Positions 16,228-26,025 of a stretch of 64,000 nt of DNA are shown piece after piece. A program made the position numbers and the translations under genes. Origin of the DNA: Anaerovirgula multivorans (GTDB lineage: Bacteria; Bacillota; Clostridia; Peptostreptococcales; Natronincolaceae); the NCBI RefSeq assembly GCF_900188145.1, contig NZ_FZOJ01000003.1:1-64000 (forward strand). The letters are read 5' to 3'. Numbering within the stretch: the first letter of the stretch is position 1; every line of letters begins with the position of its first letter. The notes under the pieces are model-generated. The model had not been told where the DNA came from. It saw only the letters and a list, made by a program, of their open reading frames with translations, and ran no database searches.

Positions 16228-17316
16228 TTATTTAAAAACCACTCCTTGTATTTTCTTAAATCCTAGTCCAGGTTCATCAGATAGTGTAATCTTATATTCA
16301 TCAAATCTAGCTCCACCTTCAATTGGATCTTCGCTACATAATATAGGCCCGTCGAGATCAATTTTAGTAATAATACTCTTAGCTGCCGCCAAATGAACAG
16401 CCGCTGTCACACTTATCTTACTTTCTAGCATGCATCCAATCATACATTCTACACCATAGGTTTCAGCTAGTGCACATATTTTGAGGGCATTATAAATCCC
16501 TCCAGTCTTCATGAGTTTAATATTTATAAGATCAGCAGCACGCATTTGAATAATTTTTGCTGCATCCATGGGACTAAATATACTTTCATCTGCCAGCACT
16601 GGTATGGAAATATTATCTGTTACAAATTTTAGTCCTTCAAAGTCATAGGCCGCTACAGGTTGTTCCACGAATTCTATATTAATACCTGCATCCTCCATCT
16701 TCCTTAAGAAATATACAGCTTCTTTGGGCTTCCAGCCTTGATTAGCATCTATTCTTAGATCTATATCATATCCAACTGCTTCCCTAATGGCTTTCATTCT
16801 TATTATGTCTATGTTAGCATCTTTACCTACTTTAATCTTAAGTGTCTTATATCCCAAATTCATTGCTTCTAGGCTATCCTTAGCCATCTGTTCAGGATCA
16901 TTTACGCTTATAGTAATGTCAGTAATTATTTCCTTTCTATACCCACCTAAAAGCTTGTAAAGGGGTGCTTGATATAACTGTCCGAATAAATCATATAGAG
17001 CAATGTCTATCGCTGCTTTTGCACTTGTATTCTTGACAAGAGACTTCTGTAATTTTAGCATTATCTCTTCAAAGCTTTCAATTTCTAAACCTATCAAATG
17101 CTTTTTGATAGGTTCTTCTATAGCTCCTATAATTGATCCAGTAGTATCTCCAGTAATTACTCCAGTAGGTGGAGCCTCACCATAGCCTATATGCCCTGTA
17201 TCTGTGATAATCTTTACTACAACATCTTCTACACTATTTACAGTTCTTAGTGCTGTCTTAAATGGCTTTTTTAAGGGAATAGAAATATGTCCTAGTTGAA
17301 TGTCCGTAATTTTCAT
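16228..17316 (-). CDS. Dipeptide epimerase (L-Ala-D/L-Glu epimerase type)
   Basis: A 362-residue enolase-superfamily enzyme of the muconate-lactonizing group. Catalytic KxK is in TLKIKVGKD (about 160-168); metal ligands are in RIDANQGW (about 189-196), FVEQP (about 217) and LADES (about 242); the second Lys is in NIKLMKTGG. It epimerises L-Ala-D-Glu-type dipeptides during murein peptide recycling. In the same orientation as pepV, the DUF819 gene and the DUF3870 gene, it completes a dipeptide-use cluster. Substrate specificity is inferred. Confidence 0.87.
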   Translation of the reverse strand: MKITDIQLGHISIPLKKPFKTALRTVNSVEDVVVKIITDTGHIGYGEAPPTGVITGDTTGSIIGAIEEPIKKHLIGLEIESFEEIMLKLQKSLVKNTSAKAAIDIALYDLFGQLYQAPLYKLLGGYRKEIITDITISVNDPEQMAKDSLEAMNLGYKTLKIKVGKDANIDIIRMKAIREAVGYDIDLRIDANQGWKPKEAVYFLRKMEDAGINIEFVEQPVAAYDFEGLKFVTDNISIPVLADESIFSPMDAAKIIQMRAADLINIKLMKTGGIYNALKICALAETYGVECMIGCMLESKISVTAAVHLAAAKSIITKIDLDGPILCSEDPIEGGARFDEYKITLSDEPGLGFKKIQGVVFK

Positions 17317-17495
17317 TGAGATGCCCTCCTCTTCTTTATAAAGACAAGATATTAGATTAATATACTCTAACTATCAGATGACTCTAACCAAATAAAATCC
17401 AGTGTAAGCCTATAACTATATGGAGCTTTCACTGGATTTCATTCAGGAAGGTACATTATGTAATATAATATATCTATTGAATAAAGCAGTTATTA

Positions 17496-17837
17496 TTATT
17501 TTTGTTTTAATTCACTATATTTTTTTACTGCATCCTTATAGGCGACTATTATAGCTTTCTGAGAAGAACCTAAGTATCTTCTTTTCACCTCTTCTTCTAT
17601 ATCCTTATCGAATTTACCAAATTTTTTACCAATAAAAAGACTGGCGATAAAATGTTCTGTAGTCCTAATTGTAGCAGAACAACTTAAATCAATGATCTCA
17701 CTTGTATCTCCATTAATCACAAATCCTATAAAAAAGGAATTGAATTTTTGAGTAATTGCATTATCACTGTTGGTTTTTGCATTGCCTATGACATATATAG
17801 TATTTTTATCATAGTATTCACTAATATGATGGTTCAA
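17496..17837 (-). CDS. DUF3870 family protein
   Basis: A 113-residue soluble protein: YVIGNAKTNSDNAITQKFNS, then FFIGFVINGDTSEIIDLSCSATIRTTEHF and GSSQKAIIVAYKDAVKKY. It matches DUF3870 proteins, which often accompany membrane transport or dipeptide genes in clostridia; no activity is known. It lies between the epimerase and the DUF819 membrane protein. Confidence 0.75.
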   Translation of the reverse strand: MNHHISEYYDKNTIYVIGNAKTNSDNAITQKFNSFFIGFVINGDTSEIIDLSCSATIRTTEHFIASLFIGKKFGKFDKDIEEEVKRRYLGSSQKAIIVAYKDAVKKYSELKQK

Positions 17838-18036
17838 TTAAATCACCTCTCTAATCTTAGTTAAATAATAAGTATATTATACAATACTATTAAACACATT
17901 GTATAACAATACTATAGAGTTATTTGGCATAAGATTAAACTGGATATATAATTAAGACATTTTAAAATTAGTTATGCTTGTTTAGCTAAAATAATCAAAA
18001 CTTATTTATATAATAACTCCAATAATGTAGTAAAAA

Positions 18037-19197
18037 TTATAGCAGCGATAATATCTTAGCAACAAATAATCCGCCACCAGTTCCAATAACATACCCCATC
18101 ATTGCCATTAGAACACCTATTGGCACCAAAGCTTCGCCATACGATGCCGCAAGAATTGGTGCAGATGCAACTCCACCTATATTTGCTAAACTTGCAACTC
18201 CACAGGTAAATAGGTCTAATTTAAATATTTTAGCTATTGCTGAGAGAATTAAGGCATGTAGTCCTAAAATAACAAATCCAGAAATTATATATAATGGTGC
18301 TTGTGTAAGCTCGGAGAAATTTGCTTTAGAAGCAATTAACCCAACTAATGTATATAACATAACATTAGCTATTTGAGACGAACCTGGAAGCTTCGCCAGT
18401 GGTGTCATAGCACATAAGATTCCTGCAGCAGTAACTATCAGAACAGTCCAGGTTGACCCAGAGATAAATTCTGTTTGAGGTAATACTTGAGAAAGATGTG
18501 TTGCAACTGATGCAATTAGTAAGCTTGAGCCTAGTAATATCATCATATCTGAAAACTCAATATTCTTTCTAACATCTTCATTAGTAGCAGCAAGCTGAGC
18601 ACCCACTTCATCAATTGCACTTGTATCCGATTTAGTCCATTTATTAAATAAATGAGCATATGGAACTAAAGCTAATAAAAGCATCACCCAAATTGAATAG
18701 TTTATAGAATCAATAAGCAAAGTATATCCCATTTGTGACTCAGGAAGGTTTAGAGCACCTTGAATGGCCACCATGTTTCCTGTACCACCAAGCCAACTAC
18801 CTGCTAAAGCTGCAAATGCCTTCCATGTATGTGCTTCGTACATACCCTTAAAAATTGCATAAGTTACTATAAAGGCTAACATAATGCTGATTGATGCTGC
18901 AAAAAACCCTAGAAGCATTTTAGGGCCAAGCTTCATGATCTTTCTTAAATCACATCTAAGGAGCATTAAGAAAATCATTGATGGAAGTAAAATCCCTCTA
19001 AATATACTATAATACTGTTTTACATCGTCTGTATGCTGCCATACATTGAAGGTTGAGAGCAGCATAGAAATAAGATAAATAAGGACAACCGCTGGAACAT
19101 ATTTAAAAAACTTTCCTTTATGGGACTTTTCTGTCCAAACAATTACTGCACCAAAAAATACTATAAATGCTAAGTACGTAAAACCGTTAGTAATCAT
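18037..19197 (-). CDS. DUF819 family membrane protein
   Basis: A 386-residue protein with about ten membrane helices and the family stretches AALAGSWLGGTGNMVAIQ and GVASLANIGGVASAPILAA. Start chosen at 19197 after AAGGAGG; the frame runs 16 codons further up without a ribosome site. The family (YjcL-like) is thought to be transport related, with two inverted halves. Between a dipeptidase and a dipeptide epimerase, uptake of dipeptides or amino acids is a fair guess but not shown. Confidence 0.8.
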   Translation of the reverse strand: MITNGFTYLAFIVFFGAVIVWTEKSHKGKFFKYVPAVVLIYLISMLLSTFNVWQHTDDVKQYYSIFRGILLPSMIFLMLLRCDLRKIMKLGPKMLLGFFAASISIMLAFIVTYAIFKGMYEAHTWKAFAALAGSWLGGTGNMVAIQGALNLPESQMGYTLLIDSINYSIWVMLLLALVPYAHLFNKWTKSDTSAIDEVGAQLAATNEDVRKNIEFSDMMILLGSSLLIASVATHLSQVLPQTEFISGSTWTVLIVTAAGILCAMTPLAKLPGSSQIANVMLYTLVGLIASKANFSELTQAPLYIISGFVILGLHALILSAIAKIFKLDLFTCGVASLANIGGVASAPILAASYGEALVPIGVLMAMMGYVIGTGGGLFVAKILSLL

Positions 19198-19307
19198 AAA
19201 TTTTTCCTCCTTTTTTTGTGTTTTATTGTTACTCGTTAAAATCACCTAAATTTTTTAAATCACCACCACCTCTTTCTTATTCAAAAGTCTTTTGTTGAGT
19301 TAAGTCA

Positions 19308-20675
19308 TTATTTAGCTAATTCGTGAATGGCAGCTGCTATAATTTGAATATTTTTAATCAAACTATCAATGGTCATATATTCATCTGGTTGATGGGTAAG
19401 GTCAAGTTCCCCTTTAAACAATGGTCCAAAGGCTACTATATTATCCATAGATTTTGCATAGGTCCCTCCACCTATAGCTATTAATTCAGGTTCATCACCT
19501 GTTTTTTCAAAATATACTTTTTGCAATTTTTTAATCAAATCAGTATTTGGCTCTACATACAGAGGCTTTTTATGACGAATATTACTTATTTGTATGCCAA
19601 ACTTCCTGGTATACCATTCTAGTTTGTTTATAAAATCATCTATAGTGGTTGTTACCGGATAGCGAATGTTTAATTCAAGGCTAACTTTAGTGTGATCTCC
19701 CTGGATGGTACCTATATTTAAAGTGAGTTTTCCGGAAACCTCATCCTTTAAGTTGATTCCTAAGTTTTTTCCATCTGTTTCCTTGTCGATATAAGTGGTG
19801 ATGAATTCAAACAATTGTTTAACATCTCCTGCAAAATCTAACATGTTCAAAAACTCTACTAACTGAGTTATTGCATTTCTTCCTAACTCTGGCGTACTAC
19901 CATGAGCTGATATACCGTGGGACTTGAGTATTAAGCTTTCATTATCTTGGAATTCTATAAAATCTATATTCTTCAATATTTCTTTTATCTTGTTCTTTTG
20001 TTCTTGGCCCGTTTCGATTGATGCTTCAGCATAGGAGGGTACTACATTAGGAGCAGTTCCTCCACTAATTCTAGTAAGCCTGAGTTTTCCTTGCTTGGAT
20101 AAAGGTTTTATTAATGTACAGGTGAAAATTCCCTTTTCTGCATTTATGATGGGATACTGTGCATCAGGAGTAAATCCCGCTACTGGCATCTCATCTCTTT
20201 CTACATAATACTTGATTCCCTTGCTGCCACGTTCCTCATTAGTTCCAAATATTATCCTCACCCGCTTTGATAAAGGAATACCCATAACCTTTATTGCCTT
20301 TAAAGCAAATAATGCTCCTATTGTTGGTCCCTTGTCATCTAAAATACCTCTGCCATATATTCTATTTTCGTGAATTTCTGCCGCAAAAGGGGGATAGGTC
20401 CATCCATCACCTTCTGGGACTACGTCTAAATGTCCTAATACAGCTATCATCTCTTCTCCTGAGCCATATTCAGCATAGCCTATCATATTATCTAAGCTAA
20501 CCGTCCTAAACCCCATATCATCTGCTAGCTTTAACGCATGCTCTAACGCCTTTTGAACCCCTTCTCCAAAGGGAGCACCTTCTTTTTTTTCACTTTCAAC
20601 ACTTCTTATCATTATGCTTTGTCTTACAGCTTCTAAAATTTCATCTTTCATATCTAATATTTTTTTATCTAGCAT
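19308..20675 (-). CDS. pepV: Dipeptidase PepV (M20 family)
   Basis: A 455-residue cytosolic zinc dipeptidase. The first zinc His and its partner are in VLGHLDVVPEGDGW, the bridging Asp in GRGILDDKGP, and the general base and ligand in GTNEERGSKG. Later ligands are in FTPDAQYP and near the C-terminus in DLTHQPDEYM. Length is normal for PepV. It is the first gene of the dipeptide cluster, starting at ATG 20675 behind GGGAGGG, only 26 bp beyond a strong leader terminator. Confidence 0.93.
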   Translation of the reverse strand: MLDKKILDMKDEILEAVRQSIMIRSVESEKKEGAPFGEGVQKALEHALKLADDMGFRTVSLDNMIGYAEYGSGEEMIAVLGHLDVVPEGDGWTYPPFAAEIHENRIYGRGILDDKGPTIGALFALKAIKVMGIPLSKRVRIIFGTNEERGSKGIKYYVERDEMPVAGFTPDAQYPIINAEKGIFTCTLIKPLSKQGKLRLTRISGGTAPNVVPSYAEASIETGQEQKNKIKEILKNIDFIEFQDNESLILKSHGISAHGSTPELGRNAITQLVEFLNMLDFAGDVKQLFEFITTYIDKETDGKNLGINLKDEVSGKLTLNIGTIQGDHTKVSLELNIRYPVTTTIDDFINKLEWYTRKFGIQISNIRHKKPLYVEPNTDLIKKLQKVYFEKTGDEPELIAIGGGTYAKSMDNIVAFGPLFKGELDLTHQPDEYMTIDSLIKNIQIIAAAIHELAK

Positions 20676-20701
20676 AAATTAATCCCTCCCTTTGAACACA
20701 A

Positions 20702-20737
20702 AAAAGCTCAATAAATGATAGATCATTTACTGAGCTT
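20702..20737 (-). terminator. Leader terminator (attenuator) upstream of pepV
   Basis: On the minus strand AAGCTCAGTAAATGAT and ATCATTTATTGAGCTT form a near-perfect stem with a CT loop, followed by TTTT. It ends about 26 bases before the pepV start codon, leaving no room for a promoter in between. Transcription of pepV must therefore pass it, which suggests regulated antitermination. Confidence 0.65.
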
Positions 20738-20849
20738 TGCTTACGGATGATGTTTTGAGACACCTAAATAAACAAGCAGTAATTGTTTATACAACATGCT
20801 TTCATATTAAATTTTTAATTGATGTTTTAATTTGAATTTTCTAACTATC

Positions 20850-20878
20850 ATTATATATTAAAAAATTACTGAATACAA
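20850..20878 (-). promoter_or_regulatory. Promoter for the pepV leader
   Basis: TTGTAT (20878-20873) and TATAAT (20855-20850) are spaced 17 bp apart on the minus strand. Transcripts would begin near 20843 and carry a leader of about 105 nt before the terminator at 20737. Confidence 0.6.
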
Positions 20879-20942
20879 TACTTTTCTATTATTTTAAAAA
20901 AGTTTTTATGAATATATTCCCTTCAGCGTATCCCCTCTTAAT

Positions 20943-21857
20943 TTACGACTTTCTTAACTTCTCCTGCAGCTCTATTAGGTCCTTAGGTAAGCTTGCTTTC
21001 ACTTCAACAGCTTCTCTATATCTAGGCTGTAAGAATTTTAAATAGTTGGCATGTAGAGCTTGTCGATTTATTAGATCAGAGGTTTGTCCATATAAATGAT
21101 CTCCTATCAAAGGATGCCCTAAATGGTGCATGTGAACCCGTATTTGGTGAGTCCTTCCAGTTAATAGCTGCACTTCAATTAAAGTAGCATTTCTATATCT
21201 CTCTAATACTTTATATTTTGTAATAGATTGCTGCCCCCTAGGGTCTACAACCCTCTTAACAGCATCATCTGTAGGTCTATAGATAGCCTCATTTATTGTA
21301 TCCCAGTCATTCTCTATCACGCCTTCAACAAAAGCAATATATCTTTTTTCTACTTGATCTTCCTTCATTTGCTCTGATAACACATGGTGAGTATATGGAT
21401 TTTTAGCAATAATCAAAAGCCCTGATGTATCCATATCTAATCTATTAACAAAACGAATTCTACAATTCATTGCCTTTTTATCTAAGTAATACTGGGCAGC
21501 ATTTGCAATTGTTCCAGTAAAATGACTTTTGGTTGGATGTGTGACAATACCAGGTTGTTTGTCAACTATAATAACATCCACATCTTCATAAACAATGTTG
21601 AAAGGTATATCTTCAGCTTCAAATTGACTAGGTTTCTCCGTCATGACAACTTTAATGATGTCTCCGTTACTAACTAATTGATGATATTTAACATAAGAAT
21701 TGTTTATAAATATAGATTTGTTTTTCTTTAATTTTGTTAGTAACCTACTTGAAATATTTAGTTTTTTTCTAAGAACATCTTTTATACTACATTGATCATC
21801 ATCTTTACTAGCTTCATAGACAATGACATCTTCCTTTTGTTTACCTTCTAAAATCAT
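20943..21857 (-). CDS. RluA-family pseudouridine synthase
   Basis: About 304 residues. An S4-like N-terminal RNA-binding part (LRKKLNISSRLLTKLKKNKS) precedes the catalytic domain with catalytic Asp in VNRLDMDTSGLLII and the conserved LLTGRTHQIRVHMHHLGHPL. It isomerises uridines in rRNA or tRNA; the exact target cannot be told. Start chosen at 21857 (GTGGGTG upstream); the frame extends to 21923 without a ribosome site. It is monocistronic. Confidence 0.9.
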   Translation of the reverse strand: MILEGKQKEDVIVYEASKDDDQCSIKDVLRKKLNISSRLLTKLKKNKSIFINNSYVKYHQLVSNGDIIKVVMTEKPSQFEAEDIPFNIVYEDVDVIIVDKQPGIVTHPTKSHFTGTIANAAQYYLDKKAMNCRIRFVNRLDMDTSGLLIIAKNPYTHHVLSEQMKEDQVEKRYIAFVEGVIENDWDTINEAIYRPTDDAVKRVVDPRGQQSITKYKVLERYRNATLIEVQLLTGRTHQIRVHMHHLGHPLIGDHLYGQTSDLINRQALHANYLKFLQPRYREAVEVKASLPKDLIELQEKLRKS

Positions 21858-22026
21858 TTTTTCACCCACTTCTCTTTTTTCCTTCGCCATGACTATTATA
21901 TGGTTAATTGTATTATGTATCAAGTGTATTTAACAACTATTTCTAGCAAGAGCAATACATACATTAAAGTATGGGTATCCTATAATTATAGATAACCAAT
22001 TTTAAACTTTAATTGCACTCTGTGAA

Positions 22027-22184
22027 AGTGACTGACAGCAAATCAAAGATTTGGGTCATCTACTTTTGATATACACGGTCTACGGTTTCGCCCAAAACCA
22101 TGGGCTGCAAATGTAGCCCTTAGTATATCAAAATTTCACCTTGTATAAGCGACTGACATGAAATCATAGATTTCAGTCATCTGC
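22027..22184. repeat. Dispersed structured repeat, copy B, with flanking hairpin repeats
   Basis: Core stem TTTTGATATAC (22064-22074) pairs with GTATATCAAAA (22123-22133), with inner GCCC/GGGC. The core is bracketed by two similar 37-nt units (22027-22063 and 22148-22184), each starting AGYGACTGACA and folding as CAAATC-AAA-GATTTG or TGAAATC-ATA-GATTTCA. No gene lies in 21858-22409. Confidence 0.6.
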
Positions 22185-22409
22185 TTAAGTTCTGTAGTTG
22201 GTTACCCATAATTGTTATGTACTTTAAACATATTTAGTATTGTAAATTCTTGAAATAATACTTAATATAATATTATATCAAGTATTATTTCAAGTTTAGT
22301 GTTGAAACTGATTGTCTTTTTTGATATATTAAACAAAATTGTACTTTTCTTAATTTTCTTTTAACACTATCTGATGTTAATACTATTAATAAAAAGGAGC
22401 GCGTTTGAA

Positions 22410-23213
22410 ATGACTAGAAAAATTATAAATATTTTACATAATGATAAAGATTTTTCTGTAGAAACTGCTGAATATTTAAAAAAGCAGCTTTACAAATTGG
22501 GTTATGAAGTTTTTAACAACTTTAACGAAGATGCAGAATTGATTATTTCTATTGGTGGTGATGGTTCTTTTTTATGGACATTACATAAATATGATTTCCC
22601 GGATGTGCCAATTATAGGTATCAATACTGGTCATTTAGGTTTTTTTACTGAAATTACTCCTGATGAAATAGATACCTTCCTTGAAAAATATATATCAGGT
22701 GACTATTTTTTAGAAGAAGTTCACACTATGAAAGCCACCATATGCACAAGAAATAATTGTATTGAAACTAGAGCTATTAATGAAATTGTTATAAAAGGAG
22801 ACAAGTCAAGAACAGTTCATCTTAGTATTTCCGTTAATAATGATCTAATACAGAAATTTAGTGGTGACGGTATACTGGTTTCTACTTCTAGTGGTAGTAC
22901 TGCCTATAATTACTCTATCGGTGGCAGTTTAGTTGATCCAAAGCTTAATGTGCTTCAAGTGGCACCCTTAGCACCCATTAACACCAATGCATACCGTTCC
23001 TTTACATCCAGTGTAATTCTCCCATCAGATACAATTATTAAAGTTAATCCTGAATATCGGTTTGAAAATTCTATTGTTATCGTTAGTGATGGTACTGAAT
23101 ATCGATTTGCAGGTATCACTGAGGTTAGTCTACAGCTTTCTGAATTGAAGGTTAAGATGCTACGTTTAAAAGATTTTAATTTTTGGGGCAAAGTCATCAG
23201 CAAATTTTTATAG
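22410..23213 (+). CDS. nadK: NAD kinase
   Basis: A 267-residue enzyme that makes NADP from NAD and ATP. It has the GGDGS motif (SIGGDGSFLW), IIGINTGHLGFF, NEIVIKGD, and the substrate-binding STSSGSTAYNYSIGG. Start chosen at 22410, 10 nt after AAGGAG; the frame reaches 22374 upstream without support. The C-terminal region is slightly divergent, but all catalytic motifs are present. It is flanked by a strong terminator. Confidence 0.92.
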   Translation: MTRKIINILHNDKDFSVETAEYLKKQLYKLGYEVFNNFNEDAELIISIGGDGSFLWTLHKYDFPDVPIIGINTGHLGFFTEITPDEIDTFLEKYISGDYFLEEVHTMKATICTRNNCIETRAINEIVIKGDKSRTVHLSISVNNDLIQKFSGDGILVSTSSGSTAYNYSIGGSLVDPKLNVLQVAPLAPINTNAYRSFTSSVILPSDTIIKVNPEYRFENSIVIVSDGTEYRFAGITEVSLQLSELKVKMLRLKDFNFWGKVISKFL

Positions 23214-23223
23214 AATGTCTCAT

Positions 23224-23256
23224 AAAAACCCCCTCCAAGTTCTGGAGGGGGTTTTT
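23224..23256. terminator. Bidirectional terminator
   Basis: AAAAACCCCCTCCA and TGGAGGGGGTTTTT form a perfect 14-bp stem between the convergent NAD kinase and symporter genes, with T-runs on both strands. Confidence 0.9.
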
Positions 23257-23269
23257 ATGTTTTAGTGGG

Positions 23270-24547
23270 TTACGCTACAGTAGTTTCTCTATTATCTGCA
23301 TCAAAAACTTCTTGATCAAATTCTCCTTCTGCTTTAGCAATAATCAAAGTACAGACTGCATCTCCAGTAATATTAATAGCAGTTCTAGACATATCTAGAA
23401 TTCTATCAATACCCATGATTAATGCAATACCTTCTACTGGTAACCCTACTGATTGCAATACCATAGATAGCATGATTAAGCCTACTCCTGGTACACCAGC
23501 TGTACCAATAGATGCTAAGGTAGCAGTCAAGATTACTGTTAAGATAGCGGAAAAGCTTAAATCTACCCCGTATACTTGAGCAATAAATATAGTGGCAACC
23601 CCCTGCATGATGGCAGTTCCATCCATGTTAATGGTTGCTCCTAGTGGTAAAGTAAAGGAACCGATATTTTTTGACACGCCAAGTCTCTCTTCCGCAATCT
23701 CCATTGTTACTGGTAGTGTAGCACCACTACTGGCTGTAGAAAAGGCTACTGATATAGCCGGTACGAAGTTTTTCAAGAATTTAATAGGACTTAAGCCTGT
23801 AAAACCTTTCAACATACCACCGTAGGTAACAATTGCATGAATTATAAGTGCTGCAATTACTGTTAACATATATTTCGCTAATGGCACCATTACATCAAAC
23901 CCCTCAGTAGCGAAGGTTCTAGCGATTAATGCAAATACTCCATAGGGAGCCAATAGCATTACATAACCAACCATTTTCATCATTAAATCATTTAATAGCT
24001 CGAAGGTATTAACAATAGGTTTAGCCTTTTCTCCCATTGCTGATAAGCCTACTCCCATAAATACAGCAAACACAATAATCTGAAGCATACTTCCATCTGA
24101 CATTGCTGCTATTGGGTTTCTTGGTATCATATCAATCAACACTTCTACTAGTGGTACGCCTTCATTGATAGTAGGCTCCTTTGTTACAATATTAGAAAGA
24201 TCTAGCCCTACTCCAGGATCTACAATGGATGCTAAGGATAAAGCAATAGAAATAGCAACAGCCGTTGTTACTAGATAAAATAGTACTGTCCTAATACCTA
24301 TTCTTCCTAGCTTTTTAACATCTCCCATACCTGCAGAACCATTTACTAGAGAGATAAATACTAATGGTACAACCATCATCATAATAGCTCTTAAAAACAC
24401 CTGTCCCACTAGAAGAAATGCCCCGTTAATAATCACATCACTTTTAAACCCACTTGCAGGTAGCATATAAAGTATAATACCTGTAATTATACCTAAGATA
24501 AGTCCGATAAGGATTTTTGTTGTTACACCTAACGGTTTTTTCGTCAT
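23270..24547 (-). CDS. Dicarboxylate/amino acid:cation symporter (DAACS family)
   Basis: A 425-residue membrane protein with about eight helices and two re-entrant loops. The serine-rich hairpin is FSTASSGATLPVT and the helix 7 motif is TINMDGTAIMQG, both binding substrate and Na+. These match glutamate/aspartate or C4-dicarboxylate symporters; the exact substrate cannot be read. AAGGAGG precedes ATG 24547. Confidence 0.9.
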   Translation of the reverse strand: MTKKPLGVTTKILIGLILGIITGIILYMLPASGFKSDVIINGAFLLVGQVFLRAIMMMVVPLVFISLVNGSAGMGDVKKLGRIGIRTVLFYLVTTAVAISIALSLASIVDPGVGLDLSNIVTKEPTINEGVPLVEVLIDMIPRNPIAAMSDGSMLQIIVFAVFMGVGLSAMGEKAKPIVNTFELLNDLMMKMVGYVMLLAPYGVFALIARTFATEGFDVMVPLAKYMLTVIAALIIHAIVTYGGMLKGFTGLSPIKFLKNFVPAISVAFSTASSGATLPVTMEIAEERLGVSKNIGSFTLPLGATINMDGTAIMQGVATIFIAQVYGVDLSFSAILTVILTATLASIGTAGVPGVGLIMLSMVLQSVGLPVEGIALIMGIDRILDMSRTAINITGDAVCTLIIAKAEGEFDQEVFDADNRETTVA

Positions 24548-24815
24548 TTACTTCTCCTCCTTTTTAGATGTCTAAAGTTTAAAATAATCAGCTGTTTTCC
24601 TGTATTTTAAACGCTTGTTATTATTATACTTTCAAACATAAATTGACACAAGTTTTAGAATTTACCAACACCTTGTGAAATTTTATACTATTCATACATC
24701 TATTGAGTTTACTTCGTTCTATTTTTTGATGTAATTTCTTCCAATAAGTATTTTTGTTTCTAGTTTCTCAATTTTACAACTTAAATGATTTTTCTTTATG
24801 TTTAACTTCAAAAAA

Positions 24816-24849
24816 ATATAAGGAGAAAAGTTTCATCTTCTCCTTATAT
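24816..24849 (-). terminator. Terminator after the second symporter gene
   Basis: ATATAAGGAGAA (24816-24827) pairs with TTCTCCTTATAT (24838-24849); on the minus strand a T-run follows. The stretch 24548-24815 shows nothing else. Confidence 0.85.
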
Positions 24850-24879
24850 CTCTATATTAAATATTTAATTTTATTTAAC

Positions 24880-26025
24880 TTAGCTACGTGCAAGTCTATT
24901 AACAATTAATGCAATAGCACCATCACCAGTTACATTTGCTGCAGTTCCAAAGCTGTCTTGAGCAATATACAATGCCATCATTAATGCCAATTGTCCATCA
25001 GTAAAGCCCAGCATAGTTTCTAGTAAACCTAGTGCTGCCATAATAGCTCCCCCTGGTACTCCAGGAGCCGCCACCATTGTGACCCCTAGCATTAAAATAA
25101 AAGGAAATACCTGTCCAAAGCCTAATGTCATCCCTTCCAAGGCCATTACTGCTATAGCACATATCGTTAGGGTGATCGTACTTCCTGCTAAGTGAATAGT
25201 AGCACATAAAGGTACCGCAAATTCTGCCACTTCATCAGCAACATGATTGTTTTTTGTACTTCTTACGGTAACAGGAATAGTTGCCGCTGAAGATTGTGTA
25301 CCAATCGCAGTAAAATAAGCAGGTAGCATGTTTTTAATAGCTGTAAATGGATTTACTTTTGTCATAGAACCTGCTATTAAATACTGAATAATAATATAAG
25401 CTATATGCAGTGCTATAACTAAAACGAATACTCTTCCAAATACAGCAAAGGTTTCAGCCACCTCTCCTGCATAAGCCATTCTAGCAAATATTCCAGCTAT
25501 ATGTATTGGCAATAATGGAATAATAATATTCTCAATAACTTTTTGTATGATCTGTTGAAACTCTTGCATAAAGTGAAGCATTGTATCACCTTTAATAGCT
25601 GCGATCCCTAATCCTAATATGAAAGCAGTTACTAGAGCTGCCATAACCCCCATGATGGGCGGGATTTGAATTTCAAAATATGGAGAAGCAATTAAGGCTT
25701 CTGCCGCTGTTTCTCTTCCAGCAGTAATAATAGCTGGCAGTATAGTTGTTGCTGCCAAAAAAGCTAGTACACCTGCCACTACTGTAGATAAATAAGCAAT
25801 ACCAGCAGTTAGACCCAATAATTTACCAGCTTTGTTACCAAGCTCTGCAATTCCTGGAGCAACAAATCCGATAATAAGTAGTGGAACAATATAATTTAAG
25901 AAGTTTCCAAAAATTCCACTGAAGGTTATTAATAACCTTGTAAGAAATTCAATTCTTGTGGTGCCAATAATAATACCAATAATAATACCAATAATGAGTT
26001 TGGGTAGTAAACCTAGTTTTTTCAT
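24880..26025 (-). CDS. DAACS-family symporter, divergent type
   Basis: A 381-residue membrane protein of the same fold as its neighbour, with IGTQSSAATIPVT in place of the serine-rich hairpin and CATIHLAGSTITLT where classical members have NMDGTA. This altered helix 7 motif marks a separate subfamily, probably with a different substrate. Start chosen at 26025 (AAAGGAG 7 nt upstream). It is divergent from the hydrogenase-like gene. Confidence 0.85.
   Translation of the reverse strand: MKKLGLLPKLIIGIIIGIIIGTTRIEFLTRLLITFSGIFGNFLNYIVPLLIIGFVAPGIAELGNKAGKLLGLTAGIAYLSTVVAGVLAFLAATTILPAIITAGRETAAEALIASPYFEIQIPPIMGVMAALVTAFILGLGIAAIKGDTMLHFMQEFQQIIQKVIENIIIPLLPIHIAGIFARMAYAGEVAETFAVFGRVFVLVIALHIAYIIIQYLIAGSMTKVNPFTAIKNMLPAYFTAIGTQSSAATIPVTVRSTKNNHVADEVAEFAVPLCATIHLAGSTITLTICAIAVMALEGMTLGFGQVFPFILMLGVTMVAAPGVPGGAIMAALGLLETMLGFTDGQLALMMALYIAQDSFGTAANVTGDGAIALIVNRLARS

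Noticed and set aside
24998..25207. 69-codon minus-strand frame inside the symporter gene
   Set aside because: Another frame of the same strand within a well-supported membrane protein.
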